From the NCBI RefSeq assembly GCF_000369805.1, contig NZ_KB850224.1, forward strand, positions 2,924,399-2,988,398: a DNA stretch of 64,000 bases. The letters run 5' to 3'. The notes beneath the pieces were generated by a model. The model saw only the letters and a list, made by a program, of their open reading frames with translations, was not told the DNA's origin and did no database searches. A program made the translations under genes and the position numbers. Position 1 is the first letter of the stretch. Each line of letters starts with the position of its first letter. The DNA is from Acinetobacter sp. NIPH 2100. Its GTDB lineage: Bacteria > Pseudomonadota > Gammaproteobacteria > Pseudomonadales > Moraxellaceae. Below are positions 18,991 through 27,300 of the stretch, in pieces.

Positions 18991-19395
18991 TTAGTTCAGG
19001 ACTTGCTTACATCCCACTGTGGCATTCTTGAAAGAATCATCTTTATTCAGGTCAATGTTAACGCCTAAGCCCAATAAGCTCATATGAATATTGGCCTTAC
19101 TGTTATTCAGCTCTTTGACTTTAAATTTAACCCCTTTGTCACTGTATAAGGTGTTATCAACCAATTTAACCTTATACGTCATGACTTCCTTGCGGTCATC
19201 CATGCACAGCATCCCACTGCCTTGACGGTTTAAACTTAATGCGACTAAGGCTGCACTCGCCTCACCTGTCCAAAGTCCTGAGAATGGAATCTGTGTTGTG
19301 TTCAATTGGTTAAATTGAGCAGAAGACATGGTGGTAATCGAAGTACAGCCAACCAAACCAAATACCAAAATAGCGGGTAATAAAATCTTCTTCAC
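18991..19395 (-). CDS. Hypothetical lipoprotein
   Basis: I place the start at GTG 19395 (MKKILLPAILVF), because AGG lies 8 nt upstream. GTG 19404 and ATG 19401 are alternatives that crowd the ribosome site. The signal ends in lipobox LVGC, so the roughly 115-residue mature protein is probably membrane-anchored. It has two further cysteines near the ends of the mature part, with FSGLWTGEASAALV as its most distinctive stretch. No family is recognised with confidence. Confidence 0.7.
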   Translation of the reverse strand: MKKILLPAILVFGLVGCTSITTMSSAQFNQLNTTQIPFSGLWTGEASAALVALSLNRQGSGMLCMDDRKEVMTYKVKLVDNTLYSDKGVKFKVKELNNSKANIHMSLLGLGVNIDLNKDDSFKNATVGCKQVLN

Positions 19396-19700
19396 AACCA
19401 TCACCTAAAACGATCAAAATCAAATAATTGTTACCATTTTCCCATATTGGCGCATTTTTTAATTTGTACAGCCTGTATATGACTAGTATCGGAAATGTAA
19501 AAATAGTTTAATAAATCTATGAGCATATATTTATATTCTTGATCTGCGTAAGGATAAATCCAACTCCCCATAAAATATTTAATCCTTTTAAGATAACTTC
19601 ATACGAATCATGACATAAACAATGCATGAGAAAAATAATAAATTTTTCTTGATTTTTAATTCAATCATCTGTAGATTTTCTTTTTGAGCGAGTAATTCAA

Positions 19701-20036
19701 ATGAATTTCCAATCTATATTTGAAACGTTTCAAACTCTTCCGAATGGAACGGATGCCTACAAACAATTAAAACATCAATGCGAACAAGCCATTGTTGCCG
19801 CAGAGTACCCTCTCGAACCCAACGCTTTATTTCTCATTTATGGTTTTGCCAAAAACTATGTTCTACTCTACGAAGACCAAGAGGTTACCCCGGTTTTTGC
19901 AGACAAAGTAAAAGCACAAATCGTAGCTTATATGCATGAACTCAATGAAGCATTAAGCACGAAAGATACAAGTCATGTATTAACGGCCTTGAATAATGTC
20001 TCTAAACAATATTTTGAAAGTTCTAGAATTTTTTAG
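19701..20036 (+). CDS. Hypothetical protein, 111 residues
   Basis: The product is a helical, soluble protein with no signal or membrane segment. It has a FLIYGFAKNYVLLYEDQEV segment and a helical C-terminal half. It is preceded by a 296-bp AT-rich gap in which I see nothing definite. A strong inverted repeat follows the gene. No family is recognised. Codon use resembles its neighbours, so it is probably a native gene. Confidence 0.6.
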   Translation: MNFQSIFETFQTLPNGTDAYKQLKHQCEQAIVAAEYPLEPNALFLIYGFAKNYVLLYEDQEVTPVFADKVKAQIVAYMHELNEALSTKDTSHVLTALNNVSKQYFESSRIF

Positions 20037-20077
20037 TCATTTAAGCAAGATAAAAAATTCGGGCTGAGTTTAGTTTA

Positions 20078-20140
20078 AACGCAGCTTCTAAATAGTTTTC
20101 AGGTTTCATTATTCTCACAAAATAATTTAGAAGCTGCGTT
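20078..20140 (+). repeat. Perfect 16-bp inverted repeat
   Basis: AACGCAGCTTCTAAAT (20078-20093) and ATTTAGAAGCTGCGTT (20125-20140) are exact complements around a 31-nt spacer. The stem can extend six more base pairs with two mismatches. It lies 42 bp after the hypothetical gene and 70 bp before the argP-like stop. It lacks a T-run, so it is not a typical terminator. Confidence 0.8.
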
Positions 20141-20209
20141 AGCACATACATTTAAAATATTAGATGTATGCACACTATAATAAAATTATTTTGATTTTAT
20201 TCTGTTATC

Positions 20210-21097
20210 TTAAGCCAAGATTAACCGAGCTTGATTTACAATATGCTCAGTCAAAAGCTGTAATGGCTTTGATTGTTGATTCCAATGATGCCAATATAGT
20301 GGAATATCAATTCGAATATCAGCTAATAATTCAACCAATACTTCTGCCTGATTTTCAGTATTCAGCTGCAACTCTGGCACCATGCCGTAGCCGAGTCCCA
20401 ATTTAATTGCGGTGACAAAAGACTCCGACGATGGAATTAAGTGGCAAGGATATGTACCTTTCATCAATCCATAGTTTTTTTCAAGAATATCAAAATGCAT
20501 CCGATCTTTCTCATTAAAGATAATGGCTGGTGCAGCACGTAAGCTTTCTCGATGGACGCCCTCTGCAAACCATTTTTTTCTAAACGCATCCGTTGCCATC
20601 ATTTGATAACGCATCATGCCTAAATATTCTGCATTGCAACCACGCATAGGCTGATCTTCAATCGAAATACAGGCACTCACCCTCCCCTTTTCTAATAATG
20701 AATAGGTATGAGACTGATCATCGGTTCTCAACTCAATCACAATCTTCTCTTTCAGCAACACCTCCTTTAAGGCAGGAAGTAACCATGTCGCTAGAGAATC
20801 TTCATTTGAACCAATGACGGTCTTAAAAAAGTGTGACTCCCCTCCACCGGTCAAACCATGCAGCAAGTTTTGTTCTAAACGTCGGATGTGCTGTATATGT
20901 TCGAATATCTGCTGACCTGCTTGTGTTAACACACAGGGACGACCCCGAATCAGCAGCAGTTGCCCTAATTCTTTTTCAAGTGCTTGTACCCTCAACGTCA
21001 CAGCGGATGCAGTAATACATAGCTGGGTACCCGCTTGTTCAAAGCTTCCATTTTCAGCGACAGCAAAGAATGCTTCGCATTGTTTGTTATCCAGCAT
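20210..21097 (-). CDS. argP: LysR-family regulator of the ArgP/LysG type
   Basis: From the ATG at 21097 the protein has 295 residues. A TTG 24 bp upstream would be a poorer start. It has a LysR winged-helix N-terminus (FFAVAENGSFEQAG, ITASAVTLRVQALE). Effector-domain segments match ArgP and LysG: SLATWLLPALK, PCHLIPSSESFV and LYWHHW. Members activate exporters of arginine or lysine, and here the LysE/ArgO exporter lies 1.9 kb away facing outward. That is the usual partner, now separated by an MFS gene. A copy of the first codons and promoter region recurs at 22704-22816. Confidence 0.82.
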   Translation of the reverse strand: MLDNKQCEAFFAVAENGSFEQAGTQLCITASAVTLRVQALEKELGQLLLIRGRPCVLTQAGQQIFEHIQHIRRLEQNLLHGLTGGGESHFFKTVIGSNEDSLATWLLPALKEVLLKEKIVIELRTDDQSHTYSLLEKGRVSACISIEDQPMRGCNAEYLGMMRYQMMATDAFRKKWFAEGVHRESLRAAPAIIFNEKDRMHFDILEKNYGLMKGTYPCHLIPSSESFVTAIKLGLGYGMVPELQLNTENQAEVLVELLADIRIDIPLYWHHWNQQSKPLQLLTEHIVNQARLILA

Positions 21098-21173
21098 ATA
21101 AACCTTAAAAAAATTTAGCAAAATCTAAATAATCTTAATTTTACTGACTTTTATGGATAAAGAAAGATGATAG
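21060..21173. repeat. Duplicated argP 5' end and promoter region, left copy
   Basis: These 114 bp hold argP codons 1-13 and its upstream region. They align with 22704-22816 at roughly 80-85% identity by eye, including the shared core AACCTTAAAAAAATTTAGC and the block around TTAATTTTACTGACTTTTAT. Confidence 0.85.
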
Positions 21174-21344
21174 AAGCCATCAGGTTTTCTCGCTGAAAAA
21201 TCCTCTCGTTCTTTTAAGCAATGGATCTGCGTACTTTCAGCTAGGATTCTGATTGATCTTAGCGTCACTAATTTCTCCACGTTCGTTGTTGTTTTCCCTC
21301 TGATCCTGAGCATCGCAAAAAGCCTTTGTCCTGATTGATGTCGA

Positions 21345-22508
21345 TTAAACCAGCCTTTTTCTCAGATAAATAAGACTGAGCAAGGCAAATGCCAAACCAA
21401 TAAAGGATGGAGCGTAACCAAAAGGCGTTGCTAATAGCCCAACGATGACCGCACCTGCGACTGCGCCACCATAATTAAAAATATTAACACGAGCAATAAT
21501 TTCATCTCGTCGACTTTCATCTAAACGGCCTACAGCAGAATATGTAAGTGGAACCAAGGCCCCTACAGCGACACCCGCCAATGCAAAACCCAAAATAACT
21601 GTTATTAATGAATGGTTTACTCCAGATAATACACATCCGAATGCTCCAATCAGGAGAGTGACCAAAGCAATCCATGTTGCTGTTTTAAATTGCAGCAAAT
21701 AATCAAGACTTAACCGTGTTAGTAAAATTCCAATTTGATAGGCTGCATAGCCTAAAGGAGCAACAGTTGCAGAACTTGCTAAAACATCTTTGAGATAAAT
21801 GGAACTCCATGTACTGATTGCAGAATCGACCGTAAACACAATCAGAATAATCAGCCCAAAAATCAGAAGCTGTCGATATGGAATCGCTGGTTTATCTTGC
21901 GGATGTATTTCCGCGCATTGTTTTTGCTGAAATAACCAGTTTCTAGAAAGTTGCGAGCTAAGCAATGCAATCACCACCGCAATGCATAATGCTGTCGTTG
22001 CTCCAAGCGTAGTTGAAACCGTCGCAGACATAATGAGTGCCCCTAAAAATGCAGCTGCTGTGTAACAAGCAAAGAAACCACCAAATACACTTTTACCAAG
22101 CCGTTGTTCCATCACAACCGCTTGCATATTCAATGCTGCATCTAAGCAGCCTAGTCCAAGTCCATAAAGTAAAAAACTAGCAATCATCAGAATCACATTT
22201 GGACTAAATGCAGCAATTGCTATTCCGATGGCTTCAAAAATAAACCCCGTCACAACAGCAAGTCGTGATCCAAGTTTAACCGCTATACGATCGGCTAAAA
22301 TTGAACCCAGCGCCGCTGCAATGCATACACCAAGAATAATCAGTGATAACCGATCATCAGAGAGTCTAAATCGGCCTTTTATTGTCGGGAGTGCGGTCAT
22401 CACCGTCGCGTAGCCAAGACCTTGTGTCGCAAAACCAAGCGCAATCACTTTCCGTATTTTACTGAGCATTAGATTGTTTATAGTTTGAATATTATGATTT
22501 GGATCCAT
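21345..22508 (-). CDS. Major facilitator superfamily transporter
   Basis: The 387-residue protein has about 12 hydrophobic segments. An MFS cytoplasmic-loop motif (ADRIAVKLGSRLAVV) falls between helices 2 and 3. It belongs to the small YbjJ-like group by overall layout, and its substrate is unknown. The ATG at 22508 and a second at MLSKIRKV are both possible starts. It sits between argP and its expected lysE partner and is flanked by duplicated intergenic DNA, so it was probably acquired there by insertion or by recombination between two argP-like loci. Confidence 0.85.
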   Translation of the reverse strand: MDPNHNIQTINNLMLSKIRKVIALGFATQGLGYATVMTALPTIKGRFRLSDDRLSLIILGVCIAAALGSILADRIAVKLGSRLAVVTGFIFEAIGIAIAAFSPNVILMIASFLLYGLGLGCLDAALNMQAVVMEQRLGKSVFGGFFACYTAAAFLGALIMSATVSTTLGATTALCIAVVIALLSSQLSRNWLFQQKQCAEIHPQDKPAIPYRQLLIFGLIILIVFTVDSAISTWSSIYLKDVLASSATVAPLGYAAYQIGILLTRLSLDYLLQFKTATWIALVTLLIGAFGCVLSGVNHSLITVILGFALAGVAVGALVPLTYSAVGRLDESRRDEIIARVNIFNYGGAVAGAVIVGLLATPFGYAPSFIGLAFALLSLIYLRKRLV

Positions 22509-22955
22509 GCCTGACTCGCTTCGTTATTTTTCAAATATTTGCTTGGATATTGCCTCGAACACTTCCTGTGTCGATTGTTTTTAATTTTTATCTAAAACGA
22601 TGCTAAAAATAAGGGCAATAATTTAAAAATAAGGGGGGTAATTCGGACAACAATATTTTAAGCAGCTTTGTTGCAGAAACTGACCTCTAAACACTGATTC
22701 AACACAGCAAAGAATACTTCACATTACTTATTCTCCTTCTTAAAACCTTAAAAAAATTTAGCCAAACCAAAACAATCTTAATTTTACTGACTTTTATAAA
22801 TAAAGAAAGATAATAGCAAACAGTAAATTTTTAGTGGAAAAAGCATCTAACACTTCATTCAAGTGTTAGACAGACAGCCTTTGTCTAATCAGCTGTAAAT
22901 TCTTTTTCCATCCAAAGCCAACATAGACCATCCTATACAATTGAGGAACTCAAAC
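22509..22955. other. Gap holding a decayed copy of the argP-lysE intergenic region
   Basis: The stretch has no gene. Its middle (22704-22816) repeats the argP start region, and the rest is the lysE leader and promoter area. A G-run (AAGGGGGG) lies at 22631. Confidence 0.6.
22704..22816. repeat. Duplicated argP 5' end and promoter region, right copy
   Basis: This is the partner of 21060-21173. The part matching argP codons retains ACAGCAAAGAAT and TTCACATT but has lost the start codon (the CCAGCAT of the intact gene reads TCCTTCT). It is therefore a relic of an argP 5' end placed divergently to lysE. Confidence 0.82.
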
Positions 22956-23552
22956 ATGACTGCATTTTTCTATGGACTGGGTATCGGCTTTTCTTTAATT
23001 TTAGCCATTGGTGCACAGAATGCTTTTGTCCTGAAACAAGGGTTAAAGCAGCAACATGTTTTTTGGGTCTGTTTGATCTGTGCGCTTTCAGATTCTATTT
23101 TGATTTATCTTGGTGTCACGGGCTTTTCAAAAATCGTGGTCGACTTTCCTTTGATCGTGACCATTGCTAAATATTTTGGTGCAGCATTTTTATTTTTTTA
23201 TGGACTTCGAAACTTTTACTCAGCCATAAACAATAGCTCCGCACTCAATCCAAGTGAAATTGAAAAAGATTCCTTACTTAAAATTATTGGCATGTGTCTC
23301 GCCTTTACTTGGCTGAATCCACACGTCTATTTAGACACTGTCATTCTTGTTGGTTCGATTTCAGTTCAATTTGCAGATGACCTTTATTTATTTGCTGCTG
23401 GAACCATCCTTGCATCTTGGCTGTTCTTTTTCGCTTTAGGCTATGGCGCAAGAGTTTTATTGCCTTTGTTCAAAAAAGCGAGCTCTTGGAGAGTTTTGGA
23501 TGTTTTGGTTGGAATCATGATGTGGGCAATTGCCACCAAATTAGTTATCTAA
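22956..23552 (+). CDS. LysE/ArgO-family basic amino acid exporter
   Basis: From the ATG at 22956 (GAGG 11 nt upstream) the product has 198 residues. A TTG at 22941 is the alternative. It matches the ArgO/LysE group: GIGFSLILAIGAQNAFVLKQG at the start (the GxQN element), CALSDSILIYLGV, and FTWLNPHVYLDTVILVGS with the conserved NPHVYLD. It has about six membrane segments. These proteins export arginine, lysine or analogues such as canavanine under control of ArgP/LysG. Its upstream DNA contains the relic argP start region, consistent with an ancestral divergent pair. Confidence 0.9.
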   Translation: MTAFFYGLGIGFSLILAIGAQNAFVLKQGLKQQHVFWVCLICALSDSILIYLGVTGFSKIVVDFPLIVTIAKYFGAAFLFFYGLRNFYSAINNSSALNPSEIEKDSLLKIIGMCLAFTWLNPHVYLDTVILVGSISVQFADDLYLFAAGTILASWLFFFALGYGARVLLPLFKKASSWRVLDVLVGIMMWAIATKLVI

Positions 23553-23569
23553 AAAATAAAGAAATAAAA

Positions 23570-23596
23570 AAGCCCTTATTTACATAAGGGCTTTTT
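23570..23596 (+). terminator. Terminator of the lysE-type gene
   Basis: AAGCCCTTAT and ATAAGGGCTT form a stem with a short loop and end in five T. The A-run on the left also fits termination of the convergent tRNA-Ser transcript. Confidence 0.88.
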
Positions 23597-23602
23597 CGTA
23601 TT

Positions 23603-23692
23603 TGGCGGAAGCGGTGAGATTCGAACTCACGGAGGACTCACACCCTCGTCGGTTTTCAAGACCGGTGCATTAAACCGCTCTGCCACGCTTCC
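23603..23692 (-). tRNA. tRNA-Ser (TGA)
   Basis: This 90-nt class II tRNA is read on the minus strand and has an encoded CCA. The acceptor GGAAGCG pairs with CGCTTCC, it has a long variable arm, and the anticodon loop CTTGAAA gives anticodon TGA. Confidence 0.96.
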
Positions 23693-23702
23693 AATGGCGG
23701 CT

Positions 23703-23731
23703 ATCATATAAATAAAAGTTCGACTTGGCAA
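23703..23731 (-). promoter_or_regulatory. Promoter of tRNA-Ser
   Basis: On the minus strand TTGCCA and TATGAT are spaced by exactly 17 bp, with a GC-rich discriminator and the tRNA starting 10 bp later. It shares the TTGCCA -35 with the tRNA-Leu copy 2 promoter. Confidence 0.75.
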
Positions 23732-23788
23732 ATCTTTTATTTAAAATAATGCATCAAATGCTCAAAATAAAAACAACACTCTGTAATT

Positions 23789-24277
23789 TTAAGCATTTTC
23801 AGGTTTTTCATAGCGAATTGAGTTGATATACCACAACTTTTTTCCCAATGGCGTCTGCACTTCAACTTCGTCATCGACCTGCTTACTCAGGAGTGCATGG
23901 GCCATGGGTGACTCAATGGAGATATGTTGAGGGTGATGATCATAAATTTCATCCACTCCCACTATACGTAAACTTTTTTTCTCGCCTGCATCATTTTCAA
24001 TTTCAACCCAAGCCCCAAAATAGACTTTCCCTTCTTGCTCAGGGACATAATCAACAATCTTTAACTCTTCTAGGCGCTTCCCTAGATAGCGTACCCGACG
24101 ATCTATCTTTCTAAGTATTTGTTTATTGTATTGATAATCAGCATTTTCTGAGCGATCACCCAAACTTGCAGCCCAATTTACTTTCTTGGTTATTTCTGGG
24201 CGTTCATCGTGCCAAAGCTTTTTTAGTTCAGCGACCAAAAGGTCATGTCCAGTACGTGTGATTAAATTCGATTTCAT
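23789..24277 (-). CDS. greB: Transcription elongation factor GreB
   Basis: From the ATG at 24277 (MKSNLITRTG) the product has 162 residues, near E. coli GreB (158). The N-terminal coiled-coil finger includes GDRSENADYQYNKQILRKID, with the paired acidic tip (SENADY) that stimulates RNA cleavage by stalled polymerase. The C-terminal FKBP-like domain contains IVGVDEIYD and SPMAHALLSK. The frame could extend ten codons further, but that would add unrelated residues. The paralogue greA is at 56766. Confidence 0.94.
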   Translation of the reverse strand: MKSNLITRTGHDLLVAELKKLWHDERPEITKKVNWAASLGDRSENADYQYNKQILRKIDRRVRYLGKRLEELKIVDYVPEQEGKVYFGAWVEIENDAGEKKSLRIVGVDEIYDHHPQHISIESPMAHALLSKQVDDEVEVQTPLGKKLWYINSIRYEKPENA

Positions 24278-24648
24278 AAGCCCAAATACGTTAATACAAC
24301 ATTCCATTTACATGTTTTTGCATTGTATTCCTTATTTCCCCACGACTAAAGTGTATAAATTTTATTCTTTTTCAAATCATGCGTTTGTGATGTAATTCTC
24401 AATTTTTTATTGTGCAAAATTTGACATTCTGTGTTTTGGCGCTTAATATGCGCCCCTAAGTTTATTTTTGTTCAATTTTTATACACTTTGTAAACGTTGT
24501 GAAACATTTACAGCATTTCTTTTAACTCAATGTCATTTTGAATGACGTTCATGAATTGCCCACCCCTTATTGAATTTATCAACTTTTAAAAGTTAAGGCA
24601 GTGTTTTGCTGAACTTTTTGGGCATAAATTATCTGTAGCGGAGACAAC
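24278..24648. other. Gap with a distant strong promoter and long mltF leader
   Basis: No gene is seen. A near-consensus promoter lies at 24421. The roughly 190 nt between it and the mltF start contain AACTTTTAAAAGTT and TCATTTTGAATGA, which can pair locally. Confidence 0.5.
24421..24449 (+). promoter_or_regulatory. Strong sigma70-type promoter far upstream of mltF
   Basis: A perfect TTGACA is followed by 17 bp and TAATAT (5 of 6). Expected transcription start is near 24456, giving a leader of about 190 nt before the mltF ATG. Confidence 0.7.
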
Positions 24649-25758
24649 ATGCACAGTAATTCAAGTTCAGGGTCGAGGCCTAGCCTTAACTCTTTATCTT
24701 CCAAACTTCCTTTTCAGGCTTTAGCGTTAGGGGTTGTAATCCTTCCTTTTAATAGCTTGAATGCTGAAAAATCACATCAGTACAATACGGTCGTGAACAC
24801 CAATGTGTTAACTATCGTTGCAGTTGAAAGTCCTACCACAGTCTTTAAAGACGGTCAGTTTTTACATGGTTTTGGCTATGATTTAGCACGCAATTATGCA
24901 CAAAGCTTAAATGTAAAACTTGATTTTAAAACCGTTCCAGACAATGCCACAGCATTGAAATGGGTTGCCCAAGGCAAAGCCAACATTGCTATGACCACAG
25001 CCAATTTGGCAGCAATCGAAAGCAAGCAACTGGTTTCTTTTTCGGCAAGCTGTGGCGATCAAACAAGTTTAAGTAAAAATGGTTTAAATCCTCAGTTAAA
25101 CTGGGTATTCAAACAAGCAGATGATCCACTTACGTTGACCGCGAGTGGTTTTATTTGCCAGAGTCAGCAAGCTGGGACCACACAGCAGTTAGCTTCATTT
25201 TATAATCGTAATGTAGTTAAGCCTGAATCTTGGTCAACCATTCAAAAAGATTTGAATCAGCGTTTACCTATTTACAAAGCGAGCTTTAAACAAAGCGCAT
25301 CTAAATACAATTTAGATTGGCACTTACTCGCGGCGATTGGCTATCAAGAGTCATATCTTAAACCGAGCTCAGTTTCTCCCACTGGTGTCCGTGGTTTAAT
25401 GATGTTGACCAACAGTACAGCCAAGGCAATGGGCGTGAGCAATCGTTCAGATCCATTGCAAAGCATCCAAGGTGGTGCAAAGTACTTTGACCTGATGTTA
25501 GATCAATTTGGTAATGTGCCTTATCCAGATCGTAACTGGTATGCCTTAGTGGCCTACAATATGGGTCCGGGTGCAGTCAGCCAGATTCAGAAACGTATCC
25601 GTGCTCAAGGCAAAGATCCGAATCAATGGGTCAATTTATATGACTATTTACAGCGTAATCAAGCAAGAAATGGTCGATATAAACAAGCCGTACAATATGT
25701 GACGCGTATTCGTACCTATTTAGAGCATCTTAAAACCAATAGCCGTATTGATGTCTAA
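24649..25758 (+). CDS. mltF: Membrane-bound lytic murein transglycosylase F-like protein
   Basis: The 369-residue protein has a signal sequence (hydrophobic stretch about residues 22-37). A solute-binding-like domain (VLTIVAVESPTTVFKDG to about residue 150) and a C-terminal lytic transglycosylase domain follow, the MltF arrangement. In the catalytic domain the glutamate lies in GYQESYLKPSS near residue 228, with GVRGLMMLTNSTAKAMG and YNMGPGAV as the family goose-lysozyme motifs. It cleaves glycan strands of peptidoglycan to 1,6-anhydro ends. It is shorter than E. coli MltF (518). GGAG lies 7 nt before the ATG. Confidence 0.88.
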   Translation: MHSNSSSGSRPSLNSLSSKLPFQALALGVVILPFNSLNAEKSHQYNTVVNTNVLTIVAVESPTTVFKDGQFLHGFGYDLARNYAQSLNVKLDFKTVPDNATALKWVAQGKANIAMTTANLAAIESKQLVSFSASCGDQTSLSKNGLNPQLNWVFKQADDPLTLTASGFICQSQQAGTTQQLASFYNRNVVKPESWSTIQKDLNQRLPIYKASFKQSASKYNLDWHLLAAIGYQESYLKPSSVSPTGVRGLMMLTNSTAKAMGVSNRSDPLQSIQGGAKYFDLMLDQFGNVPYPDRNWYALVAYNMGPGAVSQIQKRIRAQGKDPNQWVNLYDYLQRNQARNGRYKQAVQYVTRIRTYLEHLKTNSRIDV

Positions 25759-25770
25759 CTGAATAGATAT

Positions 25771-25803
25771 AAAAAAAAGCTTACCTCAGGGTAAGCTTTT
25801 TTA
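25771..25803. terminator. Bidirectional terminator between mltF and SCP2 gene
   Basis: AAAAGCTTACC and GGTAAGCTTTT surround a TCAG-type loop, with A-runs left and T-runs right, between convergent genes. Confidence 0.9.
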
Positions 25804-25814
25804 TTTGGAAAGAA

Positions 25815-26198
25815 TTAAGCAGTCAGCTCAAGTACTTTCTTGAATAAATCTTTTTGCTCTTGGCTTGGCTTCGCTGTTTGTAAAGCCATAAGCTGAGACA
25901 TATCACCTTGTACTTTGATTTTGCCCGTCATGAATGCTTGCATTGCAGCAGCCATATCAAATTCCAAGAATACTTTACGTAAAGTTTCAGCATCCATGTT
26001 CAAAGTTGTTTTAGCATTTGAAGATAAACCCTTTTGGATTTTACCTGCATCTAAAGCCAACTCTGTATTACCAGCTGCATCTGTTACAACCAAGTTAATC
26101 GCTAAATTCGCAAGTGCTGGTGGCAAGTTTAAATCACCTGCTTCAGCAGTAAGTTTTTCAACAGTTGCAAACCAATCATCAGTTAAAAATGCAGCCAT
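25815..26198 (-). CDS. SCP2 sterol-binding domain protein
   Basis: This 127-residue protein is a single SCP2-like domain. It has LAINLVVTDAAGNTELALDAGK, then LNMDAETLRKVFLE and the signature MQAFMTGKIKVQGDMSQLMAL. The fold binds hydrophobic ligands such as lipids or acyl-CoA, and the bacterial role is unclear. It has no signal peptide. It lies 196 bp after ttcA on the same strand, with a terminator between, so it is probably transcribed separately. Confidence 0.88.
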   Translation of the reverse strand: MAAFLTDDWFATVEKLTAEAGDLNLPPALANLAINLVVTDAAGNTELALDAGKIQKGLSSNAKTTLNMDAETLRKVFLEFDMAAAMQAFMTGKIKVQGDMSQLMALQTAKPSQEQKDLFKKVLELTA

Positions 26199-26349
26199 GA
26201 TTATTCCTCAAATGTATTTGTTCAATTTCTTGTGCCATCTATCCAGACGACATCTCATGAAGCAATTTGCTCGTGCCCTGTTATAGCATGTAATTTTTAT
26301 TTTAGGCTATGATTTTTTGTACGCGGGATTCAATTTTTAAAATTTTTAT

Positions 26350-26380
26350 AAAAAAAAGGTACTTAACAAGTACCCTTTCA
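26350..26380 (-). terminator. Terminator of ttcA
   Basis: GGTACTT-AACA-AGTACC is followed on the minus strand by a long U-run. It lies 15-45 bp after the ttcA stop. Confidence 0.88.
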
Positions 26381-26394
26381 AAAATTTTTACACT

Positions 26395-27300
26395 TTACTC
26401 AGCAGCAAAACTGAGATTGACTACATCTAAACGATTTTTCAGCTCTTCTGGATCTTTCATATCAAACTCACGCTGAGCATCCAACGCTTCAAAATCGAAC
26501 AGCTCACGATCCGCCAATTGCGATGGCGAGACATTTTGTAAAGCACCAAAAATACTGTGTAAACGTTTTGGGTGCTGCTTATCCCACTCACGTAACATGT
26601 CATTGATAATGGCACGTTGTAAATTTTCTTGTGAACCACATAAATTACACGGAATGATCGGGAACTGACGTAAATCCGCATATTTGATAATGTCTTTCTC
26701 TTCGACATAAGCCAAAGGACGAATCAAGATATTCTTTTTATCCGATGAAAGTAATTTTGGCGGCATGGCTTTCAAACTACCACCATGGAACAAGTTCAAG
26801 AAGAAAGTCGCCATAATGTCATCACGGTGATGACCCAATGCAACCTTGGTTGCACCAATTTCTTGTGCAAAGCCATACAGTGAACCACGACGCAAACGAG
26901 AACATACTGCGCAGTAGGTCTTCCCTTCAGGCGTTAAACGCTTGGTAATGGTATAAGTATCTTTTTCAAGGATGTAATATGGAATGTTGTTTTCTTCCAT
27001 ATAGCGCGGCAAGATATCCTCTGGAAAGCCAGGTTGCTTTTGATCCAGATTCACAGCCACAACATCAAAATTGATCGGTGCAATGCGTTTAAACTGTAAC
27101 AAGATGTCCAGCAAGGTATAGCTGTCTTTACCGCCAGACACGCAAACCATGACCTTATCACCCTCTTCGATCATGTTGTAATCACGAATTGCATGCCCAA
27201 CCTGACGACGAAGCTTTTTCAACAGGCGATAATACGCTGAACTTGTCGGAAGTTCTGGCTTGAAATTAAATCCTTGGTTGGATTCCACTGGCGCGTACAT
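26395..27300 (-). CDS. ttcA: tRNA 2-thiocytidine(32) synthetase
   Basis: TtcA thiolates cytidine 32 of certain tRNAs using ATP and an iron-sulfur cluster. The 301-residue product is near E. coli TtcA (311). The PP-loop [12 protein letters not shown] is near residue 54. The paired cysteine motifs are [11 protein letters not shown] near residue 129 and IPCNLCGSQ near residue 216, which bind the cluster. [13 protein letters not shown] lies between them. Adjacent, unlinked neighbours are an SCP2 protein and a lytic transglycosylase. Confidence 0.96.
   Translation of the reverse strand: MYAPVESNQGFNFKPELPTSSAYYRLLKKLRRQVGHAIRDYNMIEEGDKVMVCVSGGKDSYTLLDILLQFKRIAPINFDVVAVNLDQKQPGFPEDILPRYMEENNIPYYILEKDTYTITKRLTPEGKTYCAVCSRLRRGSLYGFAQEIGATKVALGHHRDDIMATFFLNLFHGGSLKAMPPKLLSSDKKNILIRPLAYVEEKDIIKYADLRQFPIIPCNLCGSQENLQRAIINDMLREWDKQHPKRLHSIFGALQNVSPSQLADRELFDFEALDAQREFDMKDPEELKNRLDVVNLSFAAE

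Noticed and set aside
20164..20406. Plus-strand frame over the end of the argP-like gene
   Set aside because: It is antisense to a clear LysR effector domain and has no independent support.
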